A stretch of DNA of 64,000 bases from Sabethes cyaneus (GCF_943734655.1 NC_071355.1:224258527-224322526), one strand, 5' to 3'. Shown: positions 10,422-23,213, numbered from the stretch's first letter. The notes: generated from the letters alone by a model not told the origin. Numbers and translations are program-made.

Positions 10422-12907
10422 ATTCATTTTTTTGCGAATTTTCCAACCACTGCATACGATTTAAGCGAAATCTCTTGCATTAAATTCTTAGTTATTTACA
10501 CGATATATCAATTCCCGGAAGGTACGTCGACGTTGTAGAATCAGTCGCCACCGTTCCTATTGGAAACTTATTCGAAATTGCCATGTTCGCGGAAATACTG
10601 TACATAGGCAATATGCCTCTGTTAGCATTAGAGCAACATACGCTTTCCGCACTGTAGTTGCCAAATGGCTTATCCGAAATTCCTTAAGTCTTCCAGTTAA
10701 CTGTGCCATGTGACAAGTCGCACAGTGCTGCGCTGTGTTAAGCGCAGTAATTTAGTAGAATTTCAACAAAACGCACAAAACAAAATCGTACGACAATTCG
10801 ATCTTCCGAATGGTGGTATGTAGGTACTTTAAAGCCATTATTTGCTCCAGAAAGTTATGGACAAAACGAATTGAAGCACGCCAAAGACAAACGAATGGCC
10901 ATTCTCGAACACACAGGAAGGGTGCCGAACGTCTGCACAGTTCAATAAAATCAATATCACCACACGGGGTTAGCGTACTGTGTCGTATTCTCACCGAGGA
11001 ACTGGGAAACAGCTCGTTGCCTATCGCGCCAGCCAAGCCAGCCGGCCAGCCGGCCAGCCAACCAGTCAGCGAACCAGCCAGCAATCATAAACGGCCTCAC
11101 ACGGTCTGGTCTCGATCTTCGAGAGCAAGCTAACTTCAGCCCAGACCGTTAAGCTAAGACAAACCAAGCGCAATGCACTACCTGATGAATCGATGGACGA
11201 AGCAGGGAACGGAGCGCACGATCCTGCGGGCAGGAGAAGATATTGAAAACATATTAACTTATCAATAATATTTATTAAGACATAAATTGTTGTTCGTGAA
11301 TATTAAAATACATAATATTTTATTATTTATTTATTTATGTTTGTTATTAAGATATGAAATGATGTTTAAATATTGCCGAGCCATGTTCATACCTTTTTAT
11401 ACTTGATATCTCGCCAGCATAAAAGCCAGGCAGCGTACAGATTGCAAGCAGGCACCTCGTTCTTTCCTTCGGGCTTCATAAATTGCATTCCAAGGCGACC
11501 AAACGAACACTGTCCAGTGCTGCAGGAGTAGCTTCTCCTCGATGCCATCACCAAGAAGAGTTCCTGTACGCACCATGAACATGCAAATTTCTTTTCTCTT
11601 GGCAGGGAAAAAATATATATTACGGACCTGCGGACGGAAGAAAAGTGGTGCAACATGTGAAATGATTGTACTATGTTCGTACAACCACGGCTCTCGTAAA
11701 CCCCGCACAGCCGGGTACAACGAATCACGAACAACCGGGTAGGTACAAGACCGGTCCAAATCGCCACCCCCGCGAAATTGAGAAATCACGGATGGTCGAA
11801 TGGCGATGAGAGTTGTTTGTTCGAAGTCGAGAATCTTACCGCGGCGGCGTGTGGAATCATGGTAATCGAATCCTCTAGACTCCATCTCTCGCTCGCTCAC
11901 CCGTCTTCGGCGCCGTCTTGAATTTCGCCTTTCTTGATGAAGCGCACATAACTTCGTTTTGGGGCTCATGTTGATTCAGCCCGCAAGCTGTGGTTACCGC
12001 ACACGCTCTCGAGTCTCGGACCGGTTGGTCGGTCCGAGTCCGAGATGATGGTGGAACTCCCTTCTGTGGTTATGCGCAATGGACGTGCGCGTATTCAGTG
12101 TTGGGCAGAAAAAAAACGAAATTATTATTTATAGAACATGATATTTACAACTTAATCCATATATCATGTGACGTTGAGCTGAAAATAATGTGCGATACGA
12201 GTCGGTCACGAACGAAAGTCCTTGCGGCAATTTATCGATTCTTGGTTGGTTGGACCTTTTGCACGGTACGAACCGAAGCGTTGAAAAATCGAAGAGGTGA
12301 AACTCGCTGAGCAAATAGTTTGGAGTATGAAATTTAATCGAATTTTTCATATTACATGACTTTGAACCAATTAAGGAAATGCGAGGCTACGCCTTCAATG
12401 GCTAGGAACCTATAAAATCGAATGGGATATTGTGAATGGTTGTAAAAACGGCTTTAGCACCTTTGCCTTCCGCTGTAGTTGTAGTTTTCAACGCGCTAGG
12501 AGTACAGTTTTTTTTTGCAAACCAACATCGCAACGTTCGGCAAATCAATCAAATTGAAACACATCAATCATCGTTTTTCTTACTTTACATGCATTCAGCG
12601 TTTTTCAAATGACCGTTATATTTAATTATACTAAAGTGTTTCAAGATTACTAAACCGTAGAGTTCGCAGTTCGTTCAGTTGGTTGTTTGGTGGTATTGCC
12701 AGCCCAAAAGCCATTCTCTCTAGAATAGTCTTTTCAGAAGCAATAGAGGGGCTATCTGCAAAGGTTTTGCTAATATGCTCCTGTGAAACCATTGAAAATT
12801 TCTCAATCGAAATTACTCTTTGATACGCACCGTTATGTGCGCGCGCAACTTCATCCTCTAACGGGCAACGTCGTAAAAACGATGCGATAGAGCAAATGAC
12901 TACATTA
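10422..12907. other. Non-genic stretch, no recognised gene
   Basis: The DNA is moderately GC-rich around 10850-12320 and contains overlapping open frames on both strands, the longest 190 codons on the minus strand (11397-11969). That frame is rich in Arg and Ser and resembles no family I know. The block has no repeat shared elsewhere in the window and may be unique intergenic DNA. Confidence 0.5.
11027..11082. repeat. Imperfect CCAG/CCGG tetranucleotide repeat
   Basis: A run of 'ccagccaagccagccggcca' and similar units continues to about 11082. It explains the low-complexity AGWPAG-type translation on the minus strand. Confidence 0.8.
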
Positions 12908-13606
12908 GGGGACATTCAGATACCACGTGGACACAAAAATGCCAATTTTCAACACCCCCCTCCCCCTCCATGGACAAGCGTGGACATCGACTCAACCCCC
13001 ACCCCCCTCCATTGTTTGTCCACGTGGACATTTTTTTTCTTATGTGGAATTCTGTGCTCAATTCAGTTTTCATTTGCGTTATTCTGTAATATAAAAAAAA
13101 TTAAGAAAAAAGCTTACGTAAAAGCAAGCTAAACTAGGTATGTTATCTAGATCTAGTTCTTCTATCCATGCTGATCTTGTCCACTGCAAATAAATGATGG
13201 ACTACAGGAAAGCCTGTTCCAGCTTGATCTTTACTTGAAGATTCATCTGCTTCAACCCCTGTTCAACCTGAGTACCTTAGCTTGGTCGCTGACTTTAACA
13301 CATCATGAGACCTCTCCGTTGTGGTTCGTGAAATTTTAGGAAGACGAGTTATTTTTCAAATACATTGTCAATGGATTTTCTTTTTCATGGCGAGCTGCAT
13401 TTGATTGTAAGGCAAAATACAATACACGTCGTGGCCTAATTTTAATTAATTCAAAAGGCACAAATGAAAGTTCTATTTATTACAAAAAATGTTGCTTGTT
13501 CACGTGGACATTTTCTATACCCCCTCCCCCCTTCTGTGGACAAGCGTGGACATTCACGTACCCCCCACCCCCCTCTAAGCTGTCCACGTGGTATATGGAT
13601 GGCCCC
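12908..13606. mobile_element. CACGTGGAC element, TTA target duplication
   Basis: The ends are inverted: GGGGACATTCAGATACCACG at the left, and GGGGCCATCCATATACCACG read from the right on the minus strand. TTA flanks both sides (12905-12907 and 13607-13609). Inside, CACGTGGACA and its reverse recur, with C-rich runs beside each. The 3-bp TTA duplication and GGGG termini fit the PIF/Harbinger-like groups. It is 699 bp with no transposase. Confidence 0.75.
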
Positions 13607-13609
13607 TTA

Positions 13610-14948
13610 GCATGAAAGTACACTCAAAAGAAGCTCGAGTGTTGATTTTCATGGGAAAATATTTATCTGGAGGACCGCTAGGTATGAAATAGTCCAATTT
13701 CTCTTTTTAGTTCTTCATGCCTAATATTTATTCAATTCAAGTATATCACAAAATTGAAAAAAAAGCATGTAAATTACTCATAGGAAAAATTTGAGATCGA
13801 ACATTTTGTTCTAGATGTCCTTTTTCTTCAAACGTAAAAAAGGGAATATTCGCACCATAATTTTTTTTCGGAATTTTTCGGAATTCTTGTTTTTGAAAGA
13901 TGATAACTTTTGAACGCATGGTCAGAATGTTGTGATATTAGTATCAACATGTCAGGAAATCTGTTCTGAACATATTTTTCATATTGTCAATTCAAGACAA
14001 ATTTCGTATGTGGGTCTGGAGCTCCAAAAGCGAATGCAGTAACAGCTTTCATACTCTATCGTTTTTATTTCTTTACCCATCTCTCTATGACTGTTATTTC
14101 TCTTTATCACTCTCTAACTCTTTTTTCTGTATATCTCTCTTTTTTCGTGACTTTTCGCTACTTTTTTGCCATTTGTTGTGATCTTGTTTGTCGTCCAGTC
14201 ATCAAAAACGTTGTGTTTTTATTGTATTTTAGTTATTATTTCGTTTGTTGTCTCTCAATTGTATATTCGACATCTTTTCGTCGTTTTCTTAGGATGTTTC
14301 TCGATTTTTTCACGCTTTTTAAACATATTTTGCTGTGTTTATGTTCTTTTTGCCACTGTTTTTGTGTCTTTTCATCGTATTTTCGTCATCACTGTACCTT
14401 GTTTCTGCCTTGTCATTGTTGCTTTTTCCGTATTTTAGTCATCCGATTTGTTGTGTTTTTTGAAGGCTTTAATATTCAATAATTTTTAATCATCGCATAA
14501 TGAGAATTAAACAACTAGTATTTTCCAACTCCCGTGACATTTATAACGGCACGTAGAGTTCACCGGGTTCTGTTAAGTAAATGCTGGACTAATATTCCTG
14601 TCCCATCCTCAACAGCTACAAGGACGTGGCCAGGCCAGTGACAATGCATTGGAGGCATTTGATTTTTGTTTAGGAGCACGAAATGTCATGTTGTTGGTAA
14701 CAAACACAAGTTGCTTGTTCTTTTAAACAAAGCATTATTGCTGGCACCAACTACGAATTTATGCACTTGTTTATGTTATACTATGCTATCTCTTAATGAG
14801 AATAAAGCTAATTAATGCAAATAGAACAATAATTCCGGCTTGGTTTTAAACAACAACATTATTCGCTATTTTTAGAAATTCACGACGCATATTCAATCCA
14901 CCTAACCACTCATTTATTCATCGATTGTTTCTGATCACCGATGACGAT
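13610..14948. other. Non-genic stretch with a T-rich block
   Basis: Between 14040 and 14480 the plus strand is strongly pyrimidine-rich, with loose repetition of 'cgttgtgtttttattg'-like phrases. This opens two plus-strand frames full of Phe, Leu and Cys that I do not treat as genes. The rest is AT-rich. A TAATTAATGCAAAT motif lies at about 14811-14824. Confidence 0.5.
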
Positions 14949-14949
14949 G

Positions 14950-17500
14950 TCTCATCGAGAGCGGCCTGTAATCGTAATAGGAGTAATGTAATGACATTCT
15001 ACCTTGTCGGGAGATTTCAGATTCGGCTCTGTGAAGCGCATCAGGATCGCTGCAAATCCACTGCACGGTCGTCTAGAGTTGACGCTGGTTTGCGACCACT
15101 CGAGGAAACCAGGAGGAAGTGGTTCGGTTTCAGAACTGGAGCATCTGGGTCTTCCATCGGAACGTGCCTTGACGGGCGCGAGTTGACGGTGTTTTCCACT
15201 TCGATCAGCATGTTACGGAGTGACTCGTCTGTTGGATACCGTACTGGACGTATTATTGCCAAATTCCTCTTCACCGTCTGCACGACCTTTTCCCAGGCAC
15301 CTCCCATATGAAGCGAGGCTGGGGGAAGGAAAACCCATTCGATGTCGGGACTCACGATTTATCAAACGAATGCTTTTTAATCCATCTCTTGGAGAGCCGC
15401 CTTTAGCTCTTCGCTCATTGCCGTGAAATTCATTCCGCGATCGCTATAAATCTTTATCGGTATACCCCCTTGCCATCATGTTCCTCAATGTCATTATACA
15501 AGAATCTGCACTTAGGGAATGCCCGACCTCTAAATGTACGGCCCGGGCTGTCATACAAGTCGTTAGCACACTCCAACACCTGTCGGTTCTTCGCCCTACA
15601 ACCACATTAATCGGTTCAAAATAATTAACGCCAACAAAGGAAAACGGCTGCTAAGAAAGCCGCTAGTCTACACTCCGATAAATCGGCCATCGGAAGAGGT
15701 TACGGGACTGCTTTCTCATTCTTGCACATCTGGAACCCTACTTTGACTTTATCGAACAGCTGTTTCAGTTTCGGAATCCGGTAGACTTCCGCTGCTCGTT
15801 CAAAACGGTGGCGGTGGTGTGATTCCTGTGATGGAGCCGTTCGTGGTAGTCCTTAGCAACTAAGCAGGTTACGTAATATTGTTCTGCGACAAGATTATTG
15901 AATTCCGTGCATCCATCGAGGCGTTCTCGTACACGCTGATCCTACCGTGCATCTGCAGAACCTGGTGCTCATCGAGGAAAGGCTTAAACTTGTCTATCGA
16001 GCTTGGCTTCATCTGCGACCTCTTGGACCTTTCTGCGCTCGCGAGGATTCCGATTTCATCTGGATATGATTCTACTTGTGCTTGTCGGAATAAGAGAATA
16101 GATGCATGCCGCAGCTCGTCCGCCGTAAGCAGGCCATCCCTCCGTGACAATTTGTCGATCACGCAGCGAAAGTTGTGTTTGATGTGCAGTACTACAGCAG
16201 TAGCTCCAAGCATAGTCTGCCAACGGGAGAATCGTCGAACGTCTATCATTGGAGGTGGACTTGCTATATGATGGAAGAGATTCGCGCGAAGTTCCTCACT
16301 CGTCGAGCTGCTCTGTGGTGAATCCATCGACCAGCATTCATTGTGCTCCCACAAGAACTACGGTCCCTTAAACCATCTGCTTTCCTCTGATAAGATCTGG
16401 TTGCCGCTCCCACTTGGTATCGTCGTTCGCTACGTTGTCCATCGCGTTGATGTACCTCCAATCTGCCATTTCCGACGTCTCAAGAATCTCACTAACGCGT
16501 GCTGCGACGAACTGTGAATACCGGCGGTGATCTGACCGTATTTAGCACAGTACGTCACGTCTAATTTTCTCAGACACGCGTATTTATTCCAACGAACACG
16601 CCGGCATTAGCATTCCTTTTGGACTCTCGCTCTTATTTATTCATGCACTGCAACTAGTTTTTGCGAATGTGTTTAGCTAACAGCTGCAGTCGTCGCTCTC
16701 GTTCTTCGTTGCAGTCCGATCTGCTGATACCGCTTACTCGCGACGATTCGCACTTCCACCCGTGAGTAGAATCGAGCGTGAAGATGAAGAAGAAAACAAA
16801 AAGTAATGTAAAATGTATATCCCAGTGCGCCACCAGCCTCACGGGCAGCTGATTCCTCATGAGTTTTTTGACTCGCAAATAAGCTATGCAGGAAGATAAT
16901 GCGAGAATGTGCGTGCGCGAGTGTGTGGGTAGCAGAATGTCTGCACACAGCAACGACGGTTGTTTCTTTTACGCCTGCGTCTGTGGTGTAAGCGTTGAAT
17001 GCTAAGTTTCCAATACTCTTTCGCGTGTGAGTAGGCATCGTTGACTTCTCGCTCGATTCGCAACATCTGGGAATAGAGACGAACTTGAGGGGACCCAGCC
17101 GTACTTTTGCGCCTACTATGGCACATTCGATAGACCTATCCTGCTCGATGCGTAGATAGATTACAGCGGTGAAGCCAATGAGACTCCCATCGACGAACGT
17201 GTGCAGTTGGCTATTCGTTTCTGGAGTTGGCGATGCAATGAAGCGAAAACAGCGAGGAATCTTGATGTCTTGCACTTTACGTAAAACCTCGATGCAACTC
17301 TCCCACTTCTCGTTGCGACTATCCGGAACTTCGTCGTTCCGATCGATGTCGGATCTTCATATCTCCTGGAATAGAACCTTCAAGTAAACGAGCTCGTAGG
17401 AATCACCCCGAGTGGATCGAAAACGGTCTTGAGCGTCCGTAAAACTTCCCTCTTCGTGGGTTTATACGTTCCGGCTAATAGGTCACAGCGAAAGCCTAAA
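14950..17500 (-). mobile_element. BEL/Pao LTR retrotransposon remnant (pol)
   Basis: Reading the minus strand from 17500 down: PTKREVLRTLKTVFDPLG (after the RT), VQDIKIPRCFRF, LHTFVDGSLIGFTAVIYLR (RNase H start) and RLGPLKFVSIPR. After an insertion come SEMADWRYINAMDNV, the SPQSSSTSEELRANLFHHI linker, and an integrase segment WVFLPPASLHMGGAWEKVVQ (about 15300-15350) followed by ENTVNSRP and PNHFLL. This order is typical of Pao polyproteins. Frames shift repeatedly, gag, protease and most of RT are absent, and the integrase catalytic core is not intact, so the copy is dead. Confidence 0.88.
16520..17065 (-). repeat. LTR-like insertion inside the Pao remnant
   Basis: On the minus strand it starts TGTTGCGAATCGAGCGAGAAG at 17065 and ends after 'acgcgtgtctgagaaaatta' near 16555. 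It then runs into Pao integrase-side sequence. Sequence with the same start occurs at 24405 (plus) and 27582 (minus), and with the same end at 26035-26160. The start TG, the internal AATAAATACGCG region and the solo occurrence suggest a solo LTR. Part of the RNase H coding region of the host element is missing at the site. Confidence 0.6.
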
Positions 17501-17545
17501 AATGTTGAATTATGCCTACAAGGCATAACATGGTGAAAAGTACTA

Positions 17546-18214
17546 GGGTATGTTGCTGCTTCGTCGTAATTGCCTGTTCCCGTCCTATCCGACTCAAATT
17601 ATTAAAAATGTCACCATTTTTATGTCACACAATGCAAAACTAGTTATTTCCTAATATTTTAGGTTGTTGTCTATCATACGCGATCAATCAAAGTGAGCTG
17701 AGATCTATTTAAATGCTTTTTATCATTAAAGAAGTCCTACCAGCCAAATTTCTTACGTTTTTTCGTGCGACGAAGAAGAAATTGTCGACTATTGGTTTTA
17801 ATTTCCGTCATTCATAAATGAAAATAACTCACGCAAGGCATTGTCGTTATTCTACAGCCAGGAAAACTTGCCTGACCTGCAGAAATTCTGCAGAATAACA
17901 TTTGTCATTGCGTCCTACACAAATATGCGTGTTAGCTTCGTAAACATTGTTGTGATTTTTAGTTCGGATGATGAAAAATTTTGATGCACGGATTTTAAAA
18001 CGGTACGTCAAATTTAAGAAATGAAGTCAGTTGTAATTTCAATAATATGCTTTAATAATCGCTTTTCAGTGATTTCAAAGTTCACTGATCGGAAGGTAAG
18101 TGCGTTTTAGTCAAATCAGCACAAGAACTTCTGGAGTATTCATCAAATTCATCCAACAAATGATGAAAATTTAGAATGGCTTTACTTACTACGATGGGAA
18201 TTAGAATTAAACCC
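17546..18214. mobile_element. 680-bp MITE, copy 2
   Basis: It starts GGGTATGTTGCTGCTTCGTC and ends AATTAGAATTAAACCC, giving short inverted TAGGGT/ACCCTA ends flanked by TA on both sides. It matches 4011-4675 along nearly its whole length. No coding capacity is visible. Confidence 0.7.
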
Positions 18215-18562
18215 TATCTGCCGCCAAAGTGAAAAATGCAAGTTCATAATTGGTTCATTGTTTTTTGAATGCACTATTCATTGGAGTAAACACTTGCTGC
18301 TATTCTGCTTATTTGGTTCTCTCAGAAGAATTGAAGAAGCTTTCGTAAAGTTCATGAAAATCCGTGGATACGAGCACTTGATCCGTAGGTTCGCAGAAAA
18401 GTCCTAAATCCGTAGAACTACTGCTAAGATACAGACTACTTCATTGATCTGGCATCCCTGGAGCGAACATGTTTTGTCCTGTTTTCCAATCTGCAACCGT
18501 CAAAGCACGAAAACTGCTTCACAGTAGTCAAACCATGCACGGGTTCGTCGTCCGTGCTACAC
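18215..18562. other. Non-genic stretch, nothing recognised
   Basis: Spacer between two MITE-like repeats. No open frame of note and no match elsewhere in the window. Confidence 0.5.
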
Positions 18563-18675
18563 TCTCCCTTTGTGAACTCTAATTTACCGACGATTATTGT
18601 TTCTGGGTTATATGATTATACATTACATCCTATAACTCAGAAATGGTCAGTAAATTAGAGTTCACAAAGTGAGGG
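18563..18675. mobile_element. Short foldback MITE
   Basis: Arms CTTTGTGAACTCTAATTTAC and GTAAATTAGAGTTCACAAAG are exact inverted copies. They enclose a shorter matched pair 'tgggttata'/'tataactca'. The whole 113-bp unit folds on itself and has no coding capacity. Confidence 0.75.
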
Positions 18676-21329
18676 TCAAAACACGAGCTTTTGGGATCTT
18701 TTCGGAGTAAATTAATAACGCTGTTTGTCCATGTTGTCCATGCTGTTTGTGCTGTTATCATTTTTTTTGTGATGGGCTCTAGGGGTAAACTGTAACTGAC
18801 CTTAGAATTGCCAACTTTTCACGCAGTTTCAATTTTTTGTGCGCTCTCGTGTGAGGTCCATGCTGTGATGCGAATCGCTATCGCGCATTCTTGCTCCTTT
18901 TTTCAGCTACATACCTGCAAAAGATTGTGGAATGTGTCGGAACATAAATTATGATTTCTGTTTGCTTCTTCTTTTGGGATTCCATTCGATCGAATGTTTT
19001 GATCTCAATCGAAAATTGGTTGTTAAATTTTACAGTGTCGTAGTAGCTGGGGACTTTAAAAGATAATTAATGACCACCAGAATGGTTGACTAGAAATAAG
19101 TAAAACTTTTTGTTAATAAACAAAATAAGTTATTTGATTATTTAACAAACAAAATAAATTATTTGCATTTCGTAGCCGTTCAGCTACGCTACTGACGGTC
19201 GAAAACATGACCATACATTGAATTTGTGTTGCTGCCCTACTGCTAGATAGTTTGGCAGAAGCTCCTGAATCCATTAGTGGCAACGCTCTCCGCTTCTACG
19301 CCAGCGCAGCGTTGCTGTTGGTAACTCAGTCATATTTTTTTCGGTTTTCGCCTCCGGATCGACTCCTCTAGCTGGCCCCGATTGGTGGTCTCTAATACCT
19401 CGCTGAAATTCACAGCCGCATAGAGTGCGCGCGTTAATTATGCAAATCACGGCTCATTAAATTAAACATCTTTTGTTCGAGAGGCCACTAAAACCACTCA
19501 TCACCCGGTGTTCGACTAATGTATTAGCCGACTCGGCCCGTCCGGTGTGCGGGCTTGAGCTAATAATGACTGAAGAACAAATATTTTGCTAATTCGTCCA
19601 TTAATATTCAAACGGAAAAAATGCGGATCCCGAGGAGAAGCTGTAGGTGGCACAGAAATTTGTAGTTTGTAGGTCGTGTGTGATTCATGTCAATACGATT
19701 TCAGCAATGCGATTTTTGTGTATTGATTCTTTGAATCAACAGGTAGTCAGTTTTAAGTAAAAATGATTGGATGTAATAAAATGTGTATTTACGAGGTTTG
19801 ATTATAATACAAATTCCTTAACTAATAAGGCGCCTCCATTGATTCCAAAGAAAAAGGCGATACCTCGTTTTTTAACTTTCAGACGTTAAAAAGCAATTAG
19901 GAGCTATTTTTGAGCGTTTTAGTAGAATTTCCGAATCTACGAGCAAGTGTGGAAAATATTCCATATAATTCTATTTCATTATTCTAGTAGAATTGAACGG
20001 AACATTTGCCTTACTTCCTCGCTGGTTCAAAACATAGTTTCGCTCAGATTTACAAAAAAAGCTTAAAAGTTGGAATTTTTTTTGGGAGTCAAAATTCCAG
20101 AATTTTTTTTCAACAGTTGTCAATTATCACAACATAAACAATAATTTGCAATACAGAAACAATAGCAATTTAATTATAAAAATTTGTTAGTTTTTTGACA
20201 ACTATAAGAAAAATGTGTACGAGATATTTGTTAGGATTATAGATTATCTAATTTGGATTCAAAAATGTACTGGTTGTCTGAATCGTGTTTGGAATTTAGA
20301 CATTGAAAAATGGGTCCAATCATCATCCAAGCCACCAACGTCATCATCTTCGCCAACAGCAGCAGCAGCAGCAGCCCCGTTATACTTTCCGCCTCTCGCA
20401 AGTGAGCGGTGAGCGGCGGTCAATTCCGAGCCGGATCATGTCCGTTTACCGAGAATCGAGAGACGGCGAAAATTAACAAATCACCATCGATATCTTAATT
20501 TCCATTTTATTTGACTGCTTCATCTCTTCCACGCAAGCCCGCAGCAGCCTGTAGCGGGTCTTCCGCGATGCCTACCCACCTATACCTTATTATGATGTTG
20601 TGTGCTTAAATACCTTTAGCGTACGAAATTGACCGCTAACATTGTCTCCACCGGGGCCAGGTTTTCAGAGGTCTTTGGTAAGAGACAATATTAGGGTGGC
20701 TCTGTGGCTAGATACGGAGATAGTATTGGAAAGTAAACCATTAAAAAAATTATTTAAGATCGTACGGTCAAAATTCGTTGGATCAGAGTTAAAGCACTTC
20801 AAATTTTTCTTAAATTTATGTCAAAGTCTTTTTTAAGGTTTTACTTGTATTCAATGGAGGACAACTACTGGTGTGCCAAATAAAAATTAACACCTTGATC
20901 ACAGGCAACCCCAGAGAGGGTATCAGTGTGAAAGATGTAAGTCACCTTCTTTTTCAATCAATCAGGCTTCACGCTTGTGGACTCCACTGTACTTCAGAGA
21001 ACGGGATTCACACGACTTGAATGGACTAATGGACTTGTCAGTATACTTTTTTATTGTTCATCGAAGCTAAGTTCTCTGATTCATGAACATTGGAATGGTT
21101 TGGTACTGAAATTTAAAAACGTCCAGTAGCCCACATCTTAATGCTTCGTACAGTTACTATTTTTACTATTTTCAACTGAAGACATTCGAAGAGATCATTG
21201 ACTTGTCGCAAATTTCAAGTACATCCTGTGCTCCATCTGCCGTGTGTGCTAAAGAGTCTAAGAAAATATTTGTGCCACTTCGCGGTGCCTCCCCCCAATG
21301 GTCACGAGAGTGGCCATCATTCAGTGAGC
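18676..21329. other. Non-genic stretch with possible regulatory DNA
   Basis: No gene is recognised. Around 19380-19600 and 20300-20620 the sequence is balanced in composition and lacks repeat signatures, unlike its surroundings. It includes TTAATTATGCAAATCA at about 19435-19450 and a CAG run at 20356-20375. These could be conserved non-coding elements of a developmental locus; this is inference. Confidence 0.4.
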
Positions 21330-21428
21330 ATGGGTAAAATGGACCGTTTCGTGTTGTCCCACCTATTTCTGCTGCTGCTGCTGCTGCTGGTACCTACTCG
21401 TGTGATGTGGGCTGATGATGATAAATGA
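21330..21428 (+). CDS. Possible short signal-peptide exon, uncertain
   Basis: A 32-codon frame reads MGKMDRFVLSHLF, then seven Leu, then VPTRVMWADDDK and stop. The profile is a basic start, a hydrophobic core and a polar end with an Ala-containing cleavage-like site, as in a secretory signal peptide. The Leu run comes from a CTG repeat (21369-21389), which could create this by chance. A donor-like ACG/gtaggcaagt lies at about 21451, but outside this frame's stop. No downstream exon was found on the plus strand, so this may be spurious. Confidence 0.2.
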   Translation: MGKMDRFVLSHLFLLLLLLLVPTRVMWADDDK

Positions 21429-22972
21429 TACTGGCCATTATCAACGCCACGGTAGGCAAGTGTTCAGAATCGTGAGAGGACGCTTTTACATCCGATCGTC
21501 CGATTCCATCGGACAGCTCGTGACGGCGCGCGACGCGGGATTGCCCGTCAGTCAAGCCAGGGCAGGGCCTGACCGGGTTAGTCATCATCGTCAGCAGCAT
21601 TTTGCCGTAATGCGTTCGGCACGGCCTTTGGGAAGCATTCCTCGGCTCAATAATACAATAAAGTCAAAATGTTTTCCTTTTCAATTTGATGTTGATCGGG
21701 ATCGACAGTTCCCTATTGTGAAATGCGACCCCTTAGCCAGACTAGGTTCAGTCTGCCGGGGCTGTCACAACTACTTAAGGCTGTTCCCCGTGCACAGCTC
21801 GCGCGCTGTAAGGTTTCAACGCTAAATCACTTCATCAGGCAATAACGATCAACTGAATAGAGCTTATTTTCAGCTTTGCGGCTGAACTGGAAGCAACTCC
21901 CGGCTAAAGGGATGATAAGTGATGGCGTTGGTCGCAGGAATCTGCGCATTTCATAACCACGGTGGAAAGATTGTCAGTTATTCGGATGACGTGGTGTAAT
22001 TTTCGACAAAAAGAGAATGTGTGGATTACCAGGGAGGAAGGTGGAAACGGGAAAGCAGCAATCGTGATACAATTTTTTCTCACACATTTGCGGAATGATT
22101 CCAGATGTCAGCATGATCCATTGACGCACGTCTGCGAAGCAGAGACATCAGCAAGAAAAGGTTGAGTTCGAACACATCAACAATTGGAAAAGTCCAATTA
22201 GGAAACCGGAATGATTTATAATCGTCATGCGATGGTTTTACCGTACTTAAGTATTGTCGTTCGTCCGAAATAACCCACACTGACGGTATTCCGAAAAGTT
22301 GAAATCGCTTTAAATGGCTTAATTTGTGATGCTCATCACTTTACCTCGAAATATCAGCACTACCAAATGCGTACGAGACGAACGTGCTACAAAGGGCGAA
22401 GATTCCGATTGAGGACGCACCCGGTTCGATTCGGCGGCTCTATGAAGATACTGGTGGCCGGCCACCAGATTATAGGGCTCGCAGAAGGGAAATTATATCT
22501 TTGTTTTGTTTTCAGCACTTACGTCCAAAGAGAGCGGCATCGTATTCATACAACAGTGATGAGCGATTCACAGCTTGACCAATATTATGGTAAATATGAA
22601 AAAGAACCAGGGTTTTTTTTTTGGTTTTAGGTGAGTTTCTACACCGTGGGCTTATTTAAGAAAGGAGTTTAGTAAAATATGAAACAGAGTTCCCAATCAG
22701 GTCAGTTATTAAGGTTTATTATGTGGAAATCTTACGGGAAGGTAGGATGTAATTACAAAAGATCTAAAAATGCGAGTTTCACGAAAAATGGTTGGGTTTT
22801 GACTGCTAATAATTGATTGTCAATATTTTAGCACCTACTGCTTCAAAAGTTGAAAAGTTCGAAATCTCATCGCTGCACTATTTATTCCATACCATTCATT
22901 GCATAAAAGAGCTCTACCAAAAAAAATAAAATTTAAATCTTATAAATAGAGTATTGGTGGCAATATTAAGTA
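21429..22972. other. Non-genic stretch, no recognised gene
   Basis: Moderately GC-rich at 21430-21830, AT-rich afterwards. Open frames overlap on both strands and none resembles a family I know. Confidence 0.5.
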
Positions 22973-23213
22973 GGGCACGGAAGGGTATTTTCGGCCTATT
23001 AAGCGATTGCATCTATTTTTTCGACCTAGGGCCTAGTTCTACTGGAAGAACACGTGGTTTTGACGTTCTTTTAAAAAAAAAACTGTAGATTACTTACAGT
23101 CTTGAGAAATGAGTTATTACATATTAAAAATGTGTACCATCAAAGTATTTTTATTAGCGAAACAAAAGGAAAATAGGCTGAATTTAGAAACAGGCCGAAA
23201 CTACTCTCACCCC
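22973..23213. repeat. Possible TIR element, weak
   Basis: The left side GGGCACGGAAGGG leads into TTTTCGGCCT. The right side read backwards is GGGGTGAGAGTAG leading into TTTCGGCCTG. It abuts or overlaps the next MITE by three bases. The match is imperfect and the call tentative. Confidence 0.35.

Noticed and set aside
10125..10427. Four similar ORFs on both strands
   Set aside because: They are the same sequence read in the two arms of the palindrome, not genes.
11397..11969. 190-codon minus-strand ORF
   Set aside because: It is Arg/Ser-rich in part, resembles no family, has overlapping open frames on both strands and shows no splice or promoter context. GC-balanced composition alone can keep it open.
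14087..14482. 131-codon plus ORF rich in Phe, Leu and Cys
   Set aside because: It lies in a pyrimidine-rich low-complexity block where a second overlapping frame (14166-14438) is also open, so the frames follow composition rather than coding.
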